Shown here: positions 13,601-22,709 of the stretch, one piece after another
Position numbering within the stretch: position 1 is the first letter of the stretch
How the letters are laid out: every line of letters begins with the position of its first letter
Source of the DNA: a virus
Strand: one strand, 5' to 3'
Length of the DNA: 31,737 bases
IMG/VR virus record: IMGVR_UViG_3300031758_006513
Location: 1 to 31,737 of that record
The notes under the pieces: generated by a model
The model's input: the letters and a program-made list of their open reading frames with translations, nothing else
Databases searched by the model: none
Told to the model about the DNA's origin: nothing
Program-made: the position numbers and the translations under genes

Positions 13601-13800
13601 TGTATGAGCAAGAAGAGTTTATTACACGCACAGAAGTTCAGGAGATGATCGATGCTTCTATACGAAGACACAACCGTAATGCTTCTATCATTAGTATGTG
13701 CGTCGGTTGGGTGGTTCTTGCTCTATTTGCTGAGGGACTTTTAAGGTTGATTGGTGTTATTCCACCATTACTTCCATTTCTTAAAATTACTCTAAACTAA
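13597..13800 (+). CDS. Small membrane protein, 67 aa
   Basis: Residues 1-30 are polar and charged (EEFITRTEVQEMIDASIRRHNRN) and likely cytoplasmic. Two hydrophobic stretches follow (about 31-50, IISMCVGWVVLALFAEGLL; and 52-64, IGVIPPLLPFLKI), giving one or two membrane passes. Start chosen at 13597 for the ATGA overlap; adjacent ATGs at 13600 (out of frame) and 13603 (non-coding frame) are not preferred. Function unknown. Confidence 0.65.
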   Translation: MMYEQEEFITRTEVQEMIDASIRRHNRNASIISMCVGWVVLALFAEGLLRLIGVIPPLLPFLKITLN

Positions 13801-13809
13801 TCTTTTTAT

Positions 13810-13914
13810 ATGGAAAAAGAAAATATGAGTAGCACAATATTTTCAGCAATGATTATTTTTGGTATAATCGGACTATTCATTGTTTGGGCACTCAATCACG
13901 CATATCCACAATGA
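13810..13914 (+). CDS. Single-pass membrane micro-protein, 34 aa
   Basis: A short polar start (MEKENMSS) leads into one hydrophobic helix (IFSAMIIFGIIGLFIVWAL) and a polar end. The size and layout recall small photosystem or cytochrome subunits, but I do not recognise it as any of them. Its stop overlaps the next start (ATGA). An internal ATG at 13825 is an alternative start. Confidence 0.55.
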   Translation: MEKENMSSTIFSAMIIFGIIGLFIVWALNHAYPQ

Positions 13915-14033
13915 TTTTTCATATTGTAGAAGCACTTGCAGATAGTCCAATATGGTTAGGACTTTGTGGAGCAGGTTTGACTATTGCTCCGATTATTGGT
14001 ATAATGATAATTCACAGATCACCTAAAAAGTAA
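13911..14033 (+). CDS. Single-pass membrane micro-protein, 40 aa
   Basis: The product has one hydrophobic helix (about 14-34, [23 protein letters not shown]) and a positively charged end (HRSPKK), suggesting an N-out/C-in topology. It is coupled to the preceding micro-protein by a 4-base overlap. No family recognised. It is the last small gene before the glycan cluster. Confidence 0.55.
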   Translation: MIFHIVEALADSPIWLGLCGAGLTIAPIIGIMIIHRSPKK

Positions 14034-14043
14034 TATTTTTTTC

Positions 14044-15045
14044 ATGAAAATAGCATTAATCACTGGCATTACTGGGCAGGATGGTTCTTATCTTGCTGAA
14101 TTACTTTTAGGAAAAGGATATGAAGTTCATGGTATTATTAGGAGGTCTTCTCTTATTAATACTTATAGAATTGATCATATTTACAATCACATTAAATTGC
14201 ATTATGGAGACCTCACAGACTCAACAAATCTTGTAAGGGTGATTCAGCAAGTTCAACCAGATGAGATTTATAATCTAGGTGCTCAGAGTCATGTGAAGGT
14301 TTCTTTTGAGATGCCTGAATATACAGGACAAACAGATGCATTGGGGACTCTTCGTATTCTTGAAGCAGTTCGTTTGCTTGGGATGGAGGATAAAGTTCGT
14401 ATCTATCAAGCATCTACATCTGAGATGTTTGGATTGGTTCAAGAAATACCACAAAAAGAAACAACACCATTCTATCCTCGTTCTCCCTATGGGTGTGCTA
14501 AAGTTTATGGGTATTGGATTACTAAAAATTATCGTGAAGCATATGGAATGTATGCTTGCACGGGGATTCTTTTTAATCATGAATCTCCTCGCAGGGGTGA
14601 GACATTTGTTACAAGAAAAGTTGTAAGAGCATTATCTAAAATTTCTGTCGGACTTCAAGATTGTTTATATCTTGGTAATTTAAATGCTAAAAGAGATTGG
14701 GGACATGCAAAAGATTTTGTGGAAGCAATGTGGTTAATGCTTCAGCAAGATAACCCTGATGATTATGTAATTGCAACAGGGAAACAATATTCAGTTAAAG
14801 AATTTGTAAATGCTGCCGGTCCTTATTTTGGTCTTCATATTGAATGGAAAGGTGAGGGGTTGGATGAAGTTGGAGTTGAAAAGTTTAGTGGAAAACCAAT
14901 CATTCGTGTTGATTCTAAATATTTTAGACCGACTGAAGTAGAGACTTTATTGGGTGATGCTACAAAAGCAAAGGAAAAATTAGGTTGGGAACCTCAAATT
15001 TCATTTGAGCAATTAGTTGAGGATATGTGTATTCATGGACAATAA
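14044..15045 (+). CDS. gmd: GDP-mannose 4,6-dehydratase
   Basis: This enzyme converts GDP-D-mannose to GDP-4-dehydro-6-deoxy-D-mannose, the first step towards GDP-L-fucose. It is an extended SDR: NAD(P)-binding GITGQDG (8-14), the GDP-mannose/NADP-typical IIRRSS, the STSEMFG motif (Ser/Thr and Glu127) and the catalytic Y149-x-x-x-K153 pair (YGCAK). At 333 residues it is slightly shorter than E. coli Gmd (about 370). The gene overlaps fcl by 11 bases, so the two steps are expressed together. It opens the 21-gene glycan cluster. No terminator separates it from the small ORFs upstream. Confidence 0.95.
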   Translation: MKIALITGITGQDGSYLAELLLGKGYEVHGIIRRSSLINTYRIDHIYNHIKLHYGDLTDSTNLVRVIQQVQPDEIYNLGAQSHVKVSFEMPEYTGQTDALGTLRILEAVRLLGMEDKVRIYQASTSEMFGLVQEIPQKETTPFYPRSPYGCAKVYGYWITKNYREAYGMYACTGILFNHESPRRGETFVTRKVVRALSKISVGLQDCLYLGNLNAKRDWGHAKDFVEAMWLMLQQDNPDDYVIATGKQYSVKEFVNAAGPYFGLHIEWKGEGLDEVGVEKFSGKPIIRVDSKYFRPTEVETLLGDATKAKEKLGWEPQISFEQLVEDMCIHGQ

Positions 15046-15997
15046 TTCTAAAATATTGGTTGCTGGTGCCAACGGAATGGTTGGATCGGCAATTGTTAGA
15101 AATCTTGAAAGTAAAGGTTATACTAACATCATCAAAGGAACTCGTGATGATGTAGATTTCACGAATCAAGATGAAACCGAAAGGTATTTTTGCTCAGAAG
15201 AACCTGAATACGTGTTTGTTGCTGCTGCTAAAGTTGGCGGTATTATGGCAAACAACAACTATAAGGCAGACTTTCTGACTGAGAATATCCAAATACAAAC
15301 TAATCTTATTCAGCAGTCTTATAACTTTGGTGTAAAGAAACTGTTGTTTCTTGGTTCATCTTGCATTTATCCTAAGTTTGCAACTCAACCAATTGCAGAA
15401 GACCAATTGATGACTGGTCCTCTGGAACCGACGAATGATTCCTATTCAATTGCCAAGATTGCTGGTATTATGATGTGTCAAGCATACCGTCAACAGCACG
15501 GTTTTAATGCTATCTCTCTGATGCCTACCAATCTTTATGGACCTAATGACAATTTCAATCTGGAAACTTCACACGTTCTTCCTGCAATGATTGCTAAGTT
15601 TCATAAGGCAAAGGAAGATGGGTATGTAATTGATTATGGTGGTCCTTGGTATGGACCATCCGTAAAACTCTGGGGTGATGGTTCTGCAATGAGAGAGTTT
15701 CTGCACGTTGATGATTTAGCAGAGGCATGTTATGTCTGTATGCAGAGTTATGATGAATTAGAGCATATTAATGTTGGTACTGGTGAAGATGTTAGAATAT
15801 GGGAACTTGCAAATATTATTTCGGATGTAGTTGGTTTTCCTGGAGAGATTTCTTGGGACTTCACTAAACCAAATGGAACTCCACGTAAAGTTCTTAATGT
15901 GGATAAGATTAAATCACTTGGATGGAAACCTAAGATTGGTCTTCGTGATGGTATTGAAAAAACTTACGAATGGTATAAAAATTATGCACAATCATAA
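15035..15997 (+). CDS. fcl: GDP-L-fucose synthase
   Basis: This enzyme epimerises and reduces the Gmd product to GDP-L-fucose. Visible motifs: GANGMVG (11-17) for NADPH, GSSCIYP (107-113) with Ser108 and Cys110, and YSIAK (Tyr137, Lys141), each within one residue of the E. coli GDP-fucose synthase positions. The 320-residue length is normal. The start at 15035 is chosen because the NADPH strand follows at once; an in-frame ATG at 15017 adds six residues without homology. Its middle is richer in G+C than the glycosyltransferases downstream. The GT10 enzyme at 21199 is the likely user of the GDP-fucose. Confidence 0.95.
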   Translation: MDNNSKILVAGANGMVGSAIVRNLESKGYTNIIKGTRDDVDFTNQDETERYFCSEEPEYVFVAAAKVGGIMANNNYKADFLTENIQIQTNLIQQSYNFGVKKLLFLGSSCIYPKFATQPIAEDQLMTGPLEPTNDSYSIAKIAGIMMCQAYRQQHGFNAISLMPTNLYGPNDNFNLETSHVLPAMIAKFHKAKEDGYVIDYGGPWYGPSVKLWGDGSAMREFLHVDDLAEACYVCMQSYDELEHINVGTGEDVRIWELANIISDVVGFPGEISWDFTKPNGTPRKVLNVDKIKSLGWKPKIGLRDGIEKTYEWYKNYAQS

Positions 15998-16784
15998 TTT
16001 TCCAACGATTTATTGTGCGAGTCTAAAAGAAAGCAAAGATCGTCAAGAAAATATAAAAAGACAATTTTTAGAAAATAATATTCAATCATTTCAATTTCTT
16101 TTATCAGATAGATTTGAAAATACAAATGATATAATTGAAGGTTCTAAAGTATTTTATATTGATGATGGAACAAAGGGAGCAATAACTTCACATCTTAGAA
16201 TGATAAATTATTGGTATAATAATACTAATGAACCTTATGGTTTCTTTTGTGAAGATGATCTGAGTTTAGAAACTATTCAATATTGGAATTTTACTTGGGA
16301 AGAATTTATTGAAAATCTACCAAAAGATTGGGATTCGATTCAATTAATGTGTGCAAGTGAAAATTCTGATGATATTAGATTGAGAAGAAGAACTTGGGAT
16401 GATTTTTCTGTTGGTGCTTATATTGTCACAAGAAAGTTTGCAAAAGTTTTAATTGATTCTTTCATAAAAGAAGATAAATTTCTTTTGGAATTTCCAAATA
16501 ATAATGATTGGGTTCCTTTAGCAGAGCATTTAATTTATTACTCACCAAAAAGTGTTGTAGATAGTCAAAACTTGCAATATAATGTTTATGTTCTTCCTTT
16601 ATTCGTAGAAGAAATAAAATTTACTACTACTTTTTTTGAAAGAAAATCAAAATATTGGGGAGAAGATACTGGACTATATAAAGAAACACATAAAGGTCAT
16701 CATATTGATTCTTATCATAAAGTTTTAAATTGGTGGAAAAATGTGGGAAAAAATTTATCTTTGAATGAAATATTAAATAAATGA
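15984..16784 (+). CDS. Glycosyltransferase family 25-like
   Basis: The N-terminus (TIYCASLKESKDRQENI) has the strand plus Asp-Arg pattern that opens GT25 enzymes (LPS beta-galactosyltransferase type). It continues with KGAITSHLRMINYW and GFFCEDDLSL, where Glu-Asp-Asp is the metal-binding acidic motif. The 266 residues fit the family. ATG 15984 is chosen because homology begins there and it overlaps fcl by 14 bases; the open frame extends further upstream without likeness. It probably adds a hexose to the glycan. Donor and acceptor are unknown. Confidence 0.8.
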   Translation: MHNHNFPTIYCASLKESKDRQENIKRQFLENNIQSFQFLLSDRFENTNDIIEGSKVFYIDDGTKGAITSHLRMINYWYNNTNEPYGFFCEDDLSLETIQYWNFTWEEFIENLPKDWDSIQLMCASENSDDIRLRRRTWDDFSVGAYIVTRKFAKVLIDSFIKEDKFLLEFPNNNDWVPLAEHLIYYSPKSVVDSQNLQYNVYVLPLFVEEIKFTTTFFERKSKYWGEDTGLYKETHKGHHIDSYHKVLNWWKNVGKNLSLNEILNK

Positions 16785-17446
16785 AATTTTTAACATTCTT
16801 GAATAGTGGATGCATAAACATTTGCAAAAATATGTTAATTTCTGCAGAAAGAGTAGGAATTGATGTAAATGATTTTTATATTGCTTGTTTAGATAGTAAT
16901 GCATATGAAAATCTAAATGAATATAAAAATGCTTTTCTTTATGTTGATCAACCAGTAGTTGAATATCAAAATTGGACTTTTGATGAAAATAGTGGGTTTA
17001 GAAATATTGTAAAAAATAAATGGAGCATTATTCAAAAAATTTATCAAGAACATAAAAATTTATGTTGGGTTGATACTGATATTGTATTTGTTGAAAATCC
17101 AATTGAATATATTTCAGGACACGAGGAAGTTCTTTTTCAGGGGGATTCTCCTGGGTCTACTTTGTGTTCTGGATTTATGGTTTTCAATGAAAGTAAAGAA
17201 TGTAAACAGATGATAAACGATTGTGCTTCTTCTGAGGGGCAGGACGATCAATTAATTATTAATGATGTAGCAATTAATAAATATCCAGAAAATATTGCTA
17301 TCCTAAATCGTGACTTGTTTCCAAATGGGTATGCATATTATACTGAAGGAAAAAAAGAAAATGCACTCATAGTTCATAATAATTGGATGGTTGGTGTAGA
17401 TACTAAAATTGAAAAGTTTAAGGAGGAAAATTTATGGTACTTATGA
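16781..17446 (+). CDS. GT-A glycosyltransferase (nucleotide-diphospho-sugar transferase-like)
   Basis: The 221-residue product carries KNLCWVDTDIVFVENP, a DxD motif (Asp-Thr-Asp) for metal and nucleotide-sugar binding, followed by LCSGFMVFNES and a later GQDDQLIIND segment that often contributes the base. This matches the nucleotide-diphospho-sugar transferase fold (PF03407-like, related to GT77). Start and previous stop overlap in ATGA. Sugar specificity cannot be read. Confidence 0.75.
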   Translation: MKFLTFLNSGCINICKNMLISAERVGIDVNDFYIACLDSNAYENLNEYKNAFLYVDQPVVEYQNWTFDENSGFRNIVKNKWSIIQKIYQEHKNLCWVDTDIVFVENPIEYISGHEEVLFQGDSPGSTLCSGFMVFNESKECKQMINDCASSEGQDDQLIINDVAINKYPENIAILNRDLFPNGYAYYTEGKKENALIVHNNWMVGVDTKIEKFKEENLWYL

Positions 17447-18297
17447 AAAATGATGCATTAAGACCTGCATCAATATCTCCCACATATCCTCCTTATCATA
17501 CTGGAGAATATCTTGAAGAATATTTCTTTAAGAGGTGGAACAAAGAAAATATTCAATCAAATAGAGAATATATTGATGTCTTCTGGACGAATAATTTTTG
17601 CAATTCAATGTTTGCAGGTCAACAGTATGAAAATATTCAAGAAGAGTTAGATGATGCATTAGATTCGGATGGAAAATATTTTACAGTATCTCAATTTGAC
17701 GATGGGCCTTTTGAAAAATTTCCAAAAGATACTTTAATTTTTTCTGCTGGTGGGAATCGTGAAGGAGATAATATTATCCCAATTCCTTTGATTTGTAGTC
17801 CAATTCCAAAAGAATGGATTCCAAATAAAGAAAAAACCATTTTTGCTTCTTTTGTTGGTTCTAGAAATACGCATCCCATTCGTATGGATATGTGTAATCA
17901 TTTATCAGGAAAGGATGGGTATAAAATTTCTGCTGGAAATTGGTCTACTGAAGTCCCTATAGACAACTTTAAACGGTTTCTAGACATAACCTGCTCTAGT
18001 AAATTTGGACTTGCTCCAAGGGGATATGGAAAGAGTAGTTTCAGATTATATGAAATTCTTCAATTGGGTACTGTTCCTGTTTACATTTCTAACGAACACT
18101 ATATTCCTTGGATGGATGAATTAGATTGGAATGATTTTTGTGTTCCTGTAAATGAAGATGAAATTGAAGACATTGATACTATATTAAAATCAATAGATGA
18201 TGTAGAGTACAATAGACTTCTTGAGAATGGTAGAAAGGTTTATCAGGAGCATTTTTCTCTTGAAGGGGTATTTAAAAATATTATAAAAAGATTATGA
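17434..18297 (+). CDS. Exostosin-family (GT47) glycosyltransferase
   Basis: The product includes the exostosin hallmark SKFGLAPRGYGKSSFRLYEIL followed by QLGTVPVYISNE, the nucleotide-sugar-binding loop of this GT-B family. Upstream strands such as KTIFASFVGSRNTHPIR are also typical. 287 residues. Start 17434 is supported by AGGAGG at 17421-17426; the gene overlaps the previous one by 13 bases. GT47 members transfer glucuronic acid, xylose, galactose or arabinose in other organisms, so the sugar here is open. A nucleotide-sugar dehydrogenase further along (29984) could point to a uronic acid. Confidence 0.85.
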   Translation: MVLMKNDALRPASISPTYPPYHTGEYLEEYFFKRWNKENIQSNREYIDVFWTNNFCNSMFAGQQYENIQEELDDALDSDGKYFTVSQFDDGPFEKFPKDTLIFSAGGNREGDNIIPIPLICSPIPKEWIPNKEKTIFASFVGSRNTHPIRMDMCNHLSGKDGYKISAGNWSTEVPIDNFKRFLDITCSSKFGLAPRGYGKSSFRLYEILQLGTVPVYISNEHYIPWMDELDWNDFCVPVNEDEIEDIDTILKSIDDVEYNRLLENGRKVYQEHFSLEGVFKNIIKRL

Positions 18298-19205
18298 ATA
18301 TAGCATTATTATCTGATTATTCCATAGAAGAATATAAAAAATGTGGAAAAGAAAAATATTGGTCAACACCTAGAGGAATATATGATGCTTTTCTAAAAGA
18401 CGAAAGAATATCTGAAATAAGATGGTATCCATTACCTAGAGGGAATGAGTTTGGATTTATTGAATTGAAAAAACAATATGATGATGGGGAATTTGTTCCT
18501 GATATTATTTTTTATATGTCTTGTGGACCTGCTAATGCGGATAAATTTTTTAATAAAGAAAATTTCCCAAAAAGTAAATTGGTTGTGGAATGTGGAGATG
18601 AACCTCAAACTTTTTCTTACAATGTAGAGAGAACTAAAAATGCGGATTTAATACTTACTCCCGATGTTGAGTGTTATTTGCATTATAAATCAATCGGTTA
18701 TGACGTAATATTTACTTCACATTGGACTGATATGAATATTTTTTATTCATCTTTTACCACATATGAACCATTTGATGTTGTAACTTCTATGTATGGTGAA
18801 AGGGGTGAAGTTGTTAGTTATCTCCAAGAAAATCTTGGATCTTCTTTTTATCTTAAAAATAATTTAAAAGATATTGAAAATGGAGATCTTTATAGAAATG
18901 GAAAAATAGTTTTCCAAAAAGCAAGAGCTGGTGAAGTCACTCGACGTATTTTTGAAGGAATGTCTTGTAAAAAAATGGTAATAACAGATAGACTTGATAA
19001 AAATAAACAACTTGAAAATATTTTTGTTGAGAATGAAGAAATTATATTTTATTCTTCCAAAGAGGAAGCACTTGAAAAGATACAATTTTATTTAAATAAT
19101 GATGATGAAAGAAATCGTATAGCAGAAAATGGATATAAAAAAGTAATAGATTGCTTTACTACAAAAAATATTGTAGAATATGTTTTAACCGGAAAAGATG
19201 AATGA
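18294..19205 (+). CDS. GT-B glycosyltransferase (CgeB-like / GT4-like)
   Basis: The N-terminal half looks like a Rossmann fold (MNIALLSDYS, DIIFYMSCGP, LVVECGDEPQ, ADLILTPD). The C-terminal half contains VFQKARAGEVTRRIFEGMSCKKMVITD, the conserved nucleotide-sugar site of CgeB-like glycosyltransferases (Glu in RRIFEGM), then RNRIAENGYKKV. 303 residues. Four-base overlaps on both sides. Specificity unknown. Confidence 0.8.
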   Translation: MNIALLSDYSIEEYKKCGKEKYWSTPRGIYDAFLKDERISEIRWYPLPRGNEFGFIELKKQYDDGEFVPDIIFYMSCGPANADKFFNKENFPKSKLVVECGDEPQTFSYNVERTKNADLILTPDVECYLHYKSIGYDVIFTSHWTDMNIFYSSFTTYEPFDVVTSMYGERGEVVSYLQENLGSSFYLKNNLKDIENGDLYRNGKIVFQKARAGEVTRRIFEGMSCKKMVITDRLDKNKQLENIFVENEEIIFYSSKEEALEKIQFYLNNDDERNRIAENGYKKVIDCFTTKNIVEYVLTGKDE

Positions 19206-19957
19206 AAAAAATACTATTAGTTTTTGCTGACTATAATGACAATCGGCAAGAGTTTTTTGATAAGTATATGTCTCCAAGAAATCAAGAATATGCAGACAAG
19301 CATGGATTTGAGTATCTTGAGTTAAAAGAAAATTTATACAAGTATCGTGGAAGTTATACCTGGTTAAAATTTACTGTTCTTGAGCAAATGCTTGATGAAG
19401 GATACATCAAAGATGGGGATATTATAACACACCTTGATGCTGATATGTGCGTTGCAAAAATAGATATTCCATATGAGACAACAAAATCCTTTTCATATTC
19501 TATTGATTCTGGAAATACCCATTGTATGGGATCTTTTTCTATTAAAATTAATGAATGGTCTAGACAATTAATTTCAAATGTTCTTTCTGAAGATAGATAT
19601 AGATCACTTAATGATGCTGTTACCAAACATGAAAGATTTGGATATGTAAATAGTTTTTGGCACGAGTTTAGAGAGCAGGCATCTTGGTATTCTTTAGCAG
19701 GAATTAAAAGACATTCTGATGAACCATTTTGGAATTTACCTGATTTTGGATGGCATTCATCAAAAGATGAATGGACGGTTTATTCTTTAGAAGAACTTTA
19801 TGAACACGTTGAAGTTCTTCCAACTGCTTGGAATGTTACTGAACTTGAGGGGGAATCCTCTTGTGAATTTTTAATAAATAAGGTGTCAAAAGGAGATGTA
19901 ATTATTCGTCATTTTGCTGGTGGACAACAATGGAGAAAGGAGTGGTTTGAACAATGA
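19202..19957 (+). CDS. GT34-like glycosyltransferase
   Basis: The product starts with a strand (KKILLVFADYND) and has SYTWLKFTVLEQML then DIITHLDADMCVAKID, a DxD motif (Asp-Ala-Asp) in the context seen in GT34 (alpha-galactosyl/mannosyl transferases). The end has VIIRHFAGGQQWRKEW, a His-rich metal-binding motif also seen there. 251 residues, overlapping both neighbours by four bases. The family call is by motif only; another GT-A family is possible. Confidence 0.75.
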   Translation: MKKILLVFADYNDNRQEFFDKYMSPRNQEYADKHGFEYLELKENLYKYRGSYTWLKFTVLEQMLDEGYIKDGDIITHLDADMCVAKIDIPYETTKSFSYSIDSGNTHCMGSFSIKINEWSRQLISNVLSEDRYRSLNDAVTKHERFGYVNSFWHEFREQASWYSLAGIKRHSDEPFWNLPDFGWHSSKDEWTVYSLEELYEHVEVLPTAWNVTELEGESSCEFLINKVSKGDVIIRHFAGGQQWRKEWFEQ

Positions 19958-20577
19958 AAAAGTATTTTTTGGATTGTGGAACGAATTTAGCACAAGGTTT
20001 GATAAAATTTATAGATGATGGAATTATAGATAGTACTTTTGAAATTCATTGTTTTGAACCAAATCCTTATGCAATTGAATTTTCAAAAAACAGATTGTTG
20101 AATAGTAAGTATAAAAATCATTCTATTATTTTTAATGAGGTTGCTTTATGGACTGAAGAATGTAGTAAAGTTTTAACATTGGAATCATTTGATGGTGAAT
20201 ATTTTTGCCAACAAACAGGTAATCTTTTGGGATATGATTTAAAATCTGGTGGTGCAACTAATATTATGGGTGATGAATGGAGCAAACCTGGATGGATTGA
20301 GGATAACTGGATTGATAAAAGTTTGGAAGTTAAATGTATTGATTTTTCAGAATATTTAAAAAAAACTGTCAATGAAAATGATTATGTCATATGTAAAATG
20401 GACATTGAAGGTGCCGAATATGATGTTCTTGGTAAACTTATAGATGATGATAGTATAGATCTAATTGATGAAATTTATATTGAATGGCACAATCATTTAT
20501 TGAAGACGAATTATGATACGCAAGCATTTATTGATGAAATGAAACGTAGAAATATAAAAGTTGAGAGTTGGATTTAA
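19954..20577 (+). CDS. FkbM-type SAM methyltransferase
   Basis: The SAM-binding strand YFLDCGTNLAQG, the acidic end of the second strand (EIHCFEPNP), and YVICKMDIEGAEYDVL, the signature FkbM (Methyltransf_21) motif, are all present. 207 residues. FkbM-type enzymes usually O-methylate hydroxyls of sugars or polyketides. In this cluster, methylation of a glycan residue is the natural reading. One of three such genes in the cluster. Confidence 0.85.
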   Translation: MKKYFLDCGTNLAQGLIKFIDDGIIDSTFEIHCFEPNPYAIEFSKNRLLNSKYKNHSIIFNEVALWTEECSKVLTLESFDGEYFCQQTGNLLGYDLKSGGATNIMGDEWSKPGWIEDNWIDKSLEVKCIDFSEYLKKTVNENDYVICKMDIEGAEYDVLGKLIDDDSIDLIDEIYIEWHNHLLKTNYDTQAFIDEMKRRNIKVESWI

Positions 20578-20579
20578 TC

Positions 20580-21197
20580 ATGAAAACTTTCATTTGTCAT
20601 TGGAAAAAGTTAAAAAAAAGAAAAGAAGTTCTTTTAGAAGTTTTAAAAGAAGAAAAAATAGATGAATATGAATTTGTAACAGATTATGATGTTGATGATT
20701 GGAATATAGATGAAATTAAAAAAGAATTTCCAAAAATTTTTGAATTAAATCCAAAAGGAAGAAAGTTAAAATATTCTGAAATTTCTTTATCTTTAAAGCA
20801 TATTAAAATAATTAATGAAGTCGCAGAAAAATACGATTATGCTTTAGTTTTGGAAGATGATGTAATTCTGTGTGATAATTTTCAAGAAGAATTTTTAAAG
20901 ACTTTTCAACAACTTCCAGAAAATTGGGATTTGGGGTGGGCTGGAACTTGTTGCAATCTACATTCTTATCCACCTAAAGGAATGAGAATATCTAAAACAA
21001 ATGGTTCTAGATGCACTCATGCTTATATTATAAACAATAAATGTGCAAAAAAAATTTTAGATGAATTGAAATATTGTAATGATGGAGCAGATTTTTATTA
21101 TAATTATTTGATTGAAAAATATCAGTTGAATAATTATTGGTTTGAACCTCCATTGGCAATACAAAATCCTGACTTTGATACAACAATACAAAATTAA
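20580..21197 (+). CDS. Glycosyltransferase family 25-like (second copy)
   Basis: A short N-terminal strand (MKTFICHWKKLKKRKEVL) is followed by KYSEISLSLKHIKII and YALVLEDDVILCDNF, matching the GT25 acceptor/Glu-Asp-Asp metal motif. The later AYIINNKCAKKIL and LAIQNPD segments fit too. I chose ATG 20580, two bases after the upstream stop, over the in-frame TTG at 20568. 205 residues. Different in sequence from the GT25 at 15984, so it probably forms a different linkage. Confidence 0.82.
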   Translation: MKTFICHWKKLKKRKEVLLEVLKEEKIDEYEFVTDYDVDDWNIDEIKKEFPKIFELNPKGRKLKYSEISLSLKHIKIINEVAEKYDYALVLEDDVILCDNFQEEFLKTFQQLPENWDLGWAGTCCNLHSYPPKGMRISKTNGSRCTHAYIINNKCAKKILDELKYCNDGADFYYNYLIEKYQLNNYWFEPPLAIQNPDFDTTIQN

Positions 21198-21198
21198 A

Positions 21199-22053
21199 AT
21201 GAATATATCTTTTTTAGATTTTTGGCAATACCCAAAAGCATTTAATCCAAATAATAATTTTTTTATTCATGTTATTCGTGAATTATTTGAAGAAGTTCAA
21301 GTTGTTCATCCAGAAGACGCAGATGTAATATTTTTTAGTTCTTTTGGCACTGAAAATAGAATGTATAAAAATTGTAAAAAAGTTTTTTATACGGGAGAAA
21401 ATCAAAGACCAAATTTTAAAAAATGTGACTATTCTTTGACATTTGATTATGATAGTTATGATGGAAAAAATTTTCGTCTTCCTCTTTGGTATCTTTACAT
21501 TGATTGGTTTGGGGTAATGACGTATGATAATCCAGACTGGTTAATTCCTGAATCTTATCTTTATGATGAAAATGAATTTACAAAAAAAGAAAAGAATAAA
21601 TTTTGTTCTATTGTTTTTGGTTCACCAATAGATAGTAGATTGCAAGCAATTGATAGTATATCTAAATATAAACTAGTAGATGTTTTTGGAAAAGTAAACA
21701 AAAAATATTTTTTACCAGACGGTGAAAAATATAAATTAGATTTAATATCTAATTATAAATTTTCACTTTGTTACGAAAATTCGATTCATTCTGGATATCA
21801 TACAGAAAAATTTTTACACGGAAAAATTGCAGGAAATATTCCAATTTATTATGGGAGTGATACCGTAAGTATTGATTTTAATGAACATTGTTGTATTAAT
21901 GCTAGTAATATGAGTTTGGAACAATTAAATGAAAAAATTAAACAAATAGATAGTGATGATAAATTATATCAAGAAATTTTAAATCAACCTTTATTTACAG
22001 AAAAGATAAATCTTGATATAATAAAAGAATCTTTTTATTGTATTTTAAAATAA
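21199..22053 (+). CDS. GT10-like alpha-fucosyltransferase
   Basis: The C-terminal half has FSLCYENSIHSGYHTEKF followed by GNIPIYYGSDTVSIDFN, the hallmark GDP-fucose-binding region of GT10 alpha-1,3/4-fucosyltransferases. The N-terminal half is the variable acceptor-binding part, with DVIFFSSFG and VFYTGENQRP (also a GT10 hallmark). 284 residues from ATG 21199; an in-frame ATG at 21142 would overlap the previous gene by 56 bases. It closes a pathway encoded in this window: gmd and fcl make GDP-L-fucose, and this enzyme would transfer it to the glycan. Confidence 0.87.
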   Translation: MNISFLDFWQYPKAFNPNNNFFIHVIRELFEEVQVVHPEDADVIFFSSFGTENRMYKNCKKVFYTGENQRPNFKKCDYSLTFDYDSYDGKNFRLPLWYLYIDWFGVMTYDNPDWLIPESYLYDENEFTKKEKNKFCSIVFGSPIDSRLQAIDSISKYKLVDVFGKVNKKYFLPDGEKYKLDLISNYKFSLCYENSIHSGYHTEKFLHGKIAGNIPIYYGSDTVSIDFNEHCCINASNMSLEQLNEKIKQIDSDDKLYQEILNQPLFTEKINLDIIKESFYCILK

Positions 22054-22067
22054 ATTACTAAAAAATT

Positions 22068-22706
22068 ATGAATTATCAAAGACAACCTGATTTGCCTTAT
22101 CCACAACCTTGGGAATGGATTAAAGATAATATAGAATTTTCTGATGATGAATGTTTATATGTTGATGTTGGGGCAAATGATGGTTTGATTGTTTCCAATA
22201 CAGCATATTTTGATCTTGACCTTAATTGGAAGGGAATATGTATAGAACCACATCCTAGAGCATTTTCTGAATTAATAAAAAATAGAACTAATTCTATTAA
22301 TTTAAATATTTGTATTTCTGATGAAGAAGGTGAAGTTGATTTTTGTGCTGTGAGTGGATATGCAGAAATGCTTTCTGGGATAGAAAAATGTTACCATCCA
22401 GACCATAAAAAAAGGATAAAATCAGAGATTGAAAAATATGGTGGCAATAAAGAAATTGTAAAAATAATTTCAAAACCATTACGACAAGTTTTATCTGAAA
22501 ATGAAGTAAAAAAAGTTGATTATCTTTCAATAGACACTGAAGGATCAGAATTGCAAATTCTCAAAAGTATTGATTTTGATGCTGTAGATATTAGAGTAAT
22601 TTCCACTGAAAATTCTTCTAAATCTGATATAAAAATATTTTTAGAAAGTAAAGGATTTGTTTTTGCTGATATGGTATGTTGTGATGAAATTTATTATAAA
22701 AAATAA
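22068..22706 (+). CDS. FkbM-type SAM methyltransferase (second)
   Basis: Motifs: CLYVDVGANDGLIVSNT (SAM site), WKGICIEPHP (ribose-binding acid) and DYLSIDTEGSELQIL (FkbM signature). 212 residues. It is closer to classical bacterial FkbM proteins than the copy at 19954. The start at 22068 follows the GT10 stop by 14 bases. Probably a sugar O-methyltransferase. Confidence 0.87.
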   Translation: MNYQRQPDLPYPQPWEWIKDNIEFSDDECLYVDVGANDGLIVSNTAYFDLDLNWKGICIEPHPRAFSELIKNRTNSINLNICISDEEGEVDFCAVSGYAEMLSGIEKCYHPDHKKRIKSEIEKYGGNKEIVKIISKPLRQVLSENEVKKVDYLSIDTEGSELQILKSIDFDAVDIRVISTENSSKSDIKIFLESKGFVFADMVCCDEIYYKK

Positions 22707-22709
22707 ATT

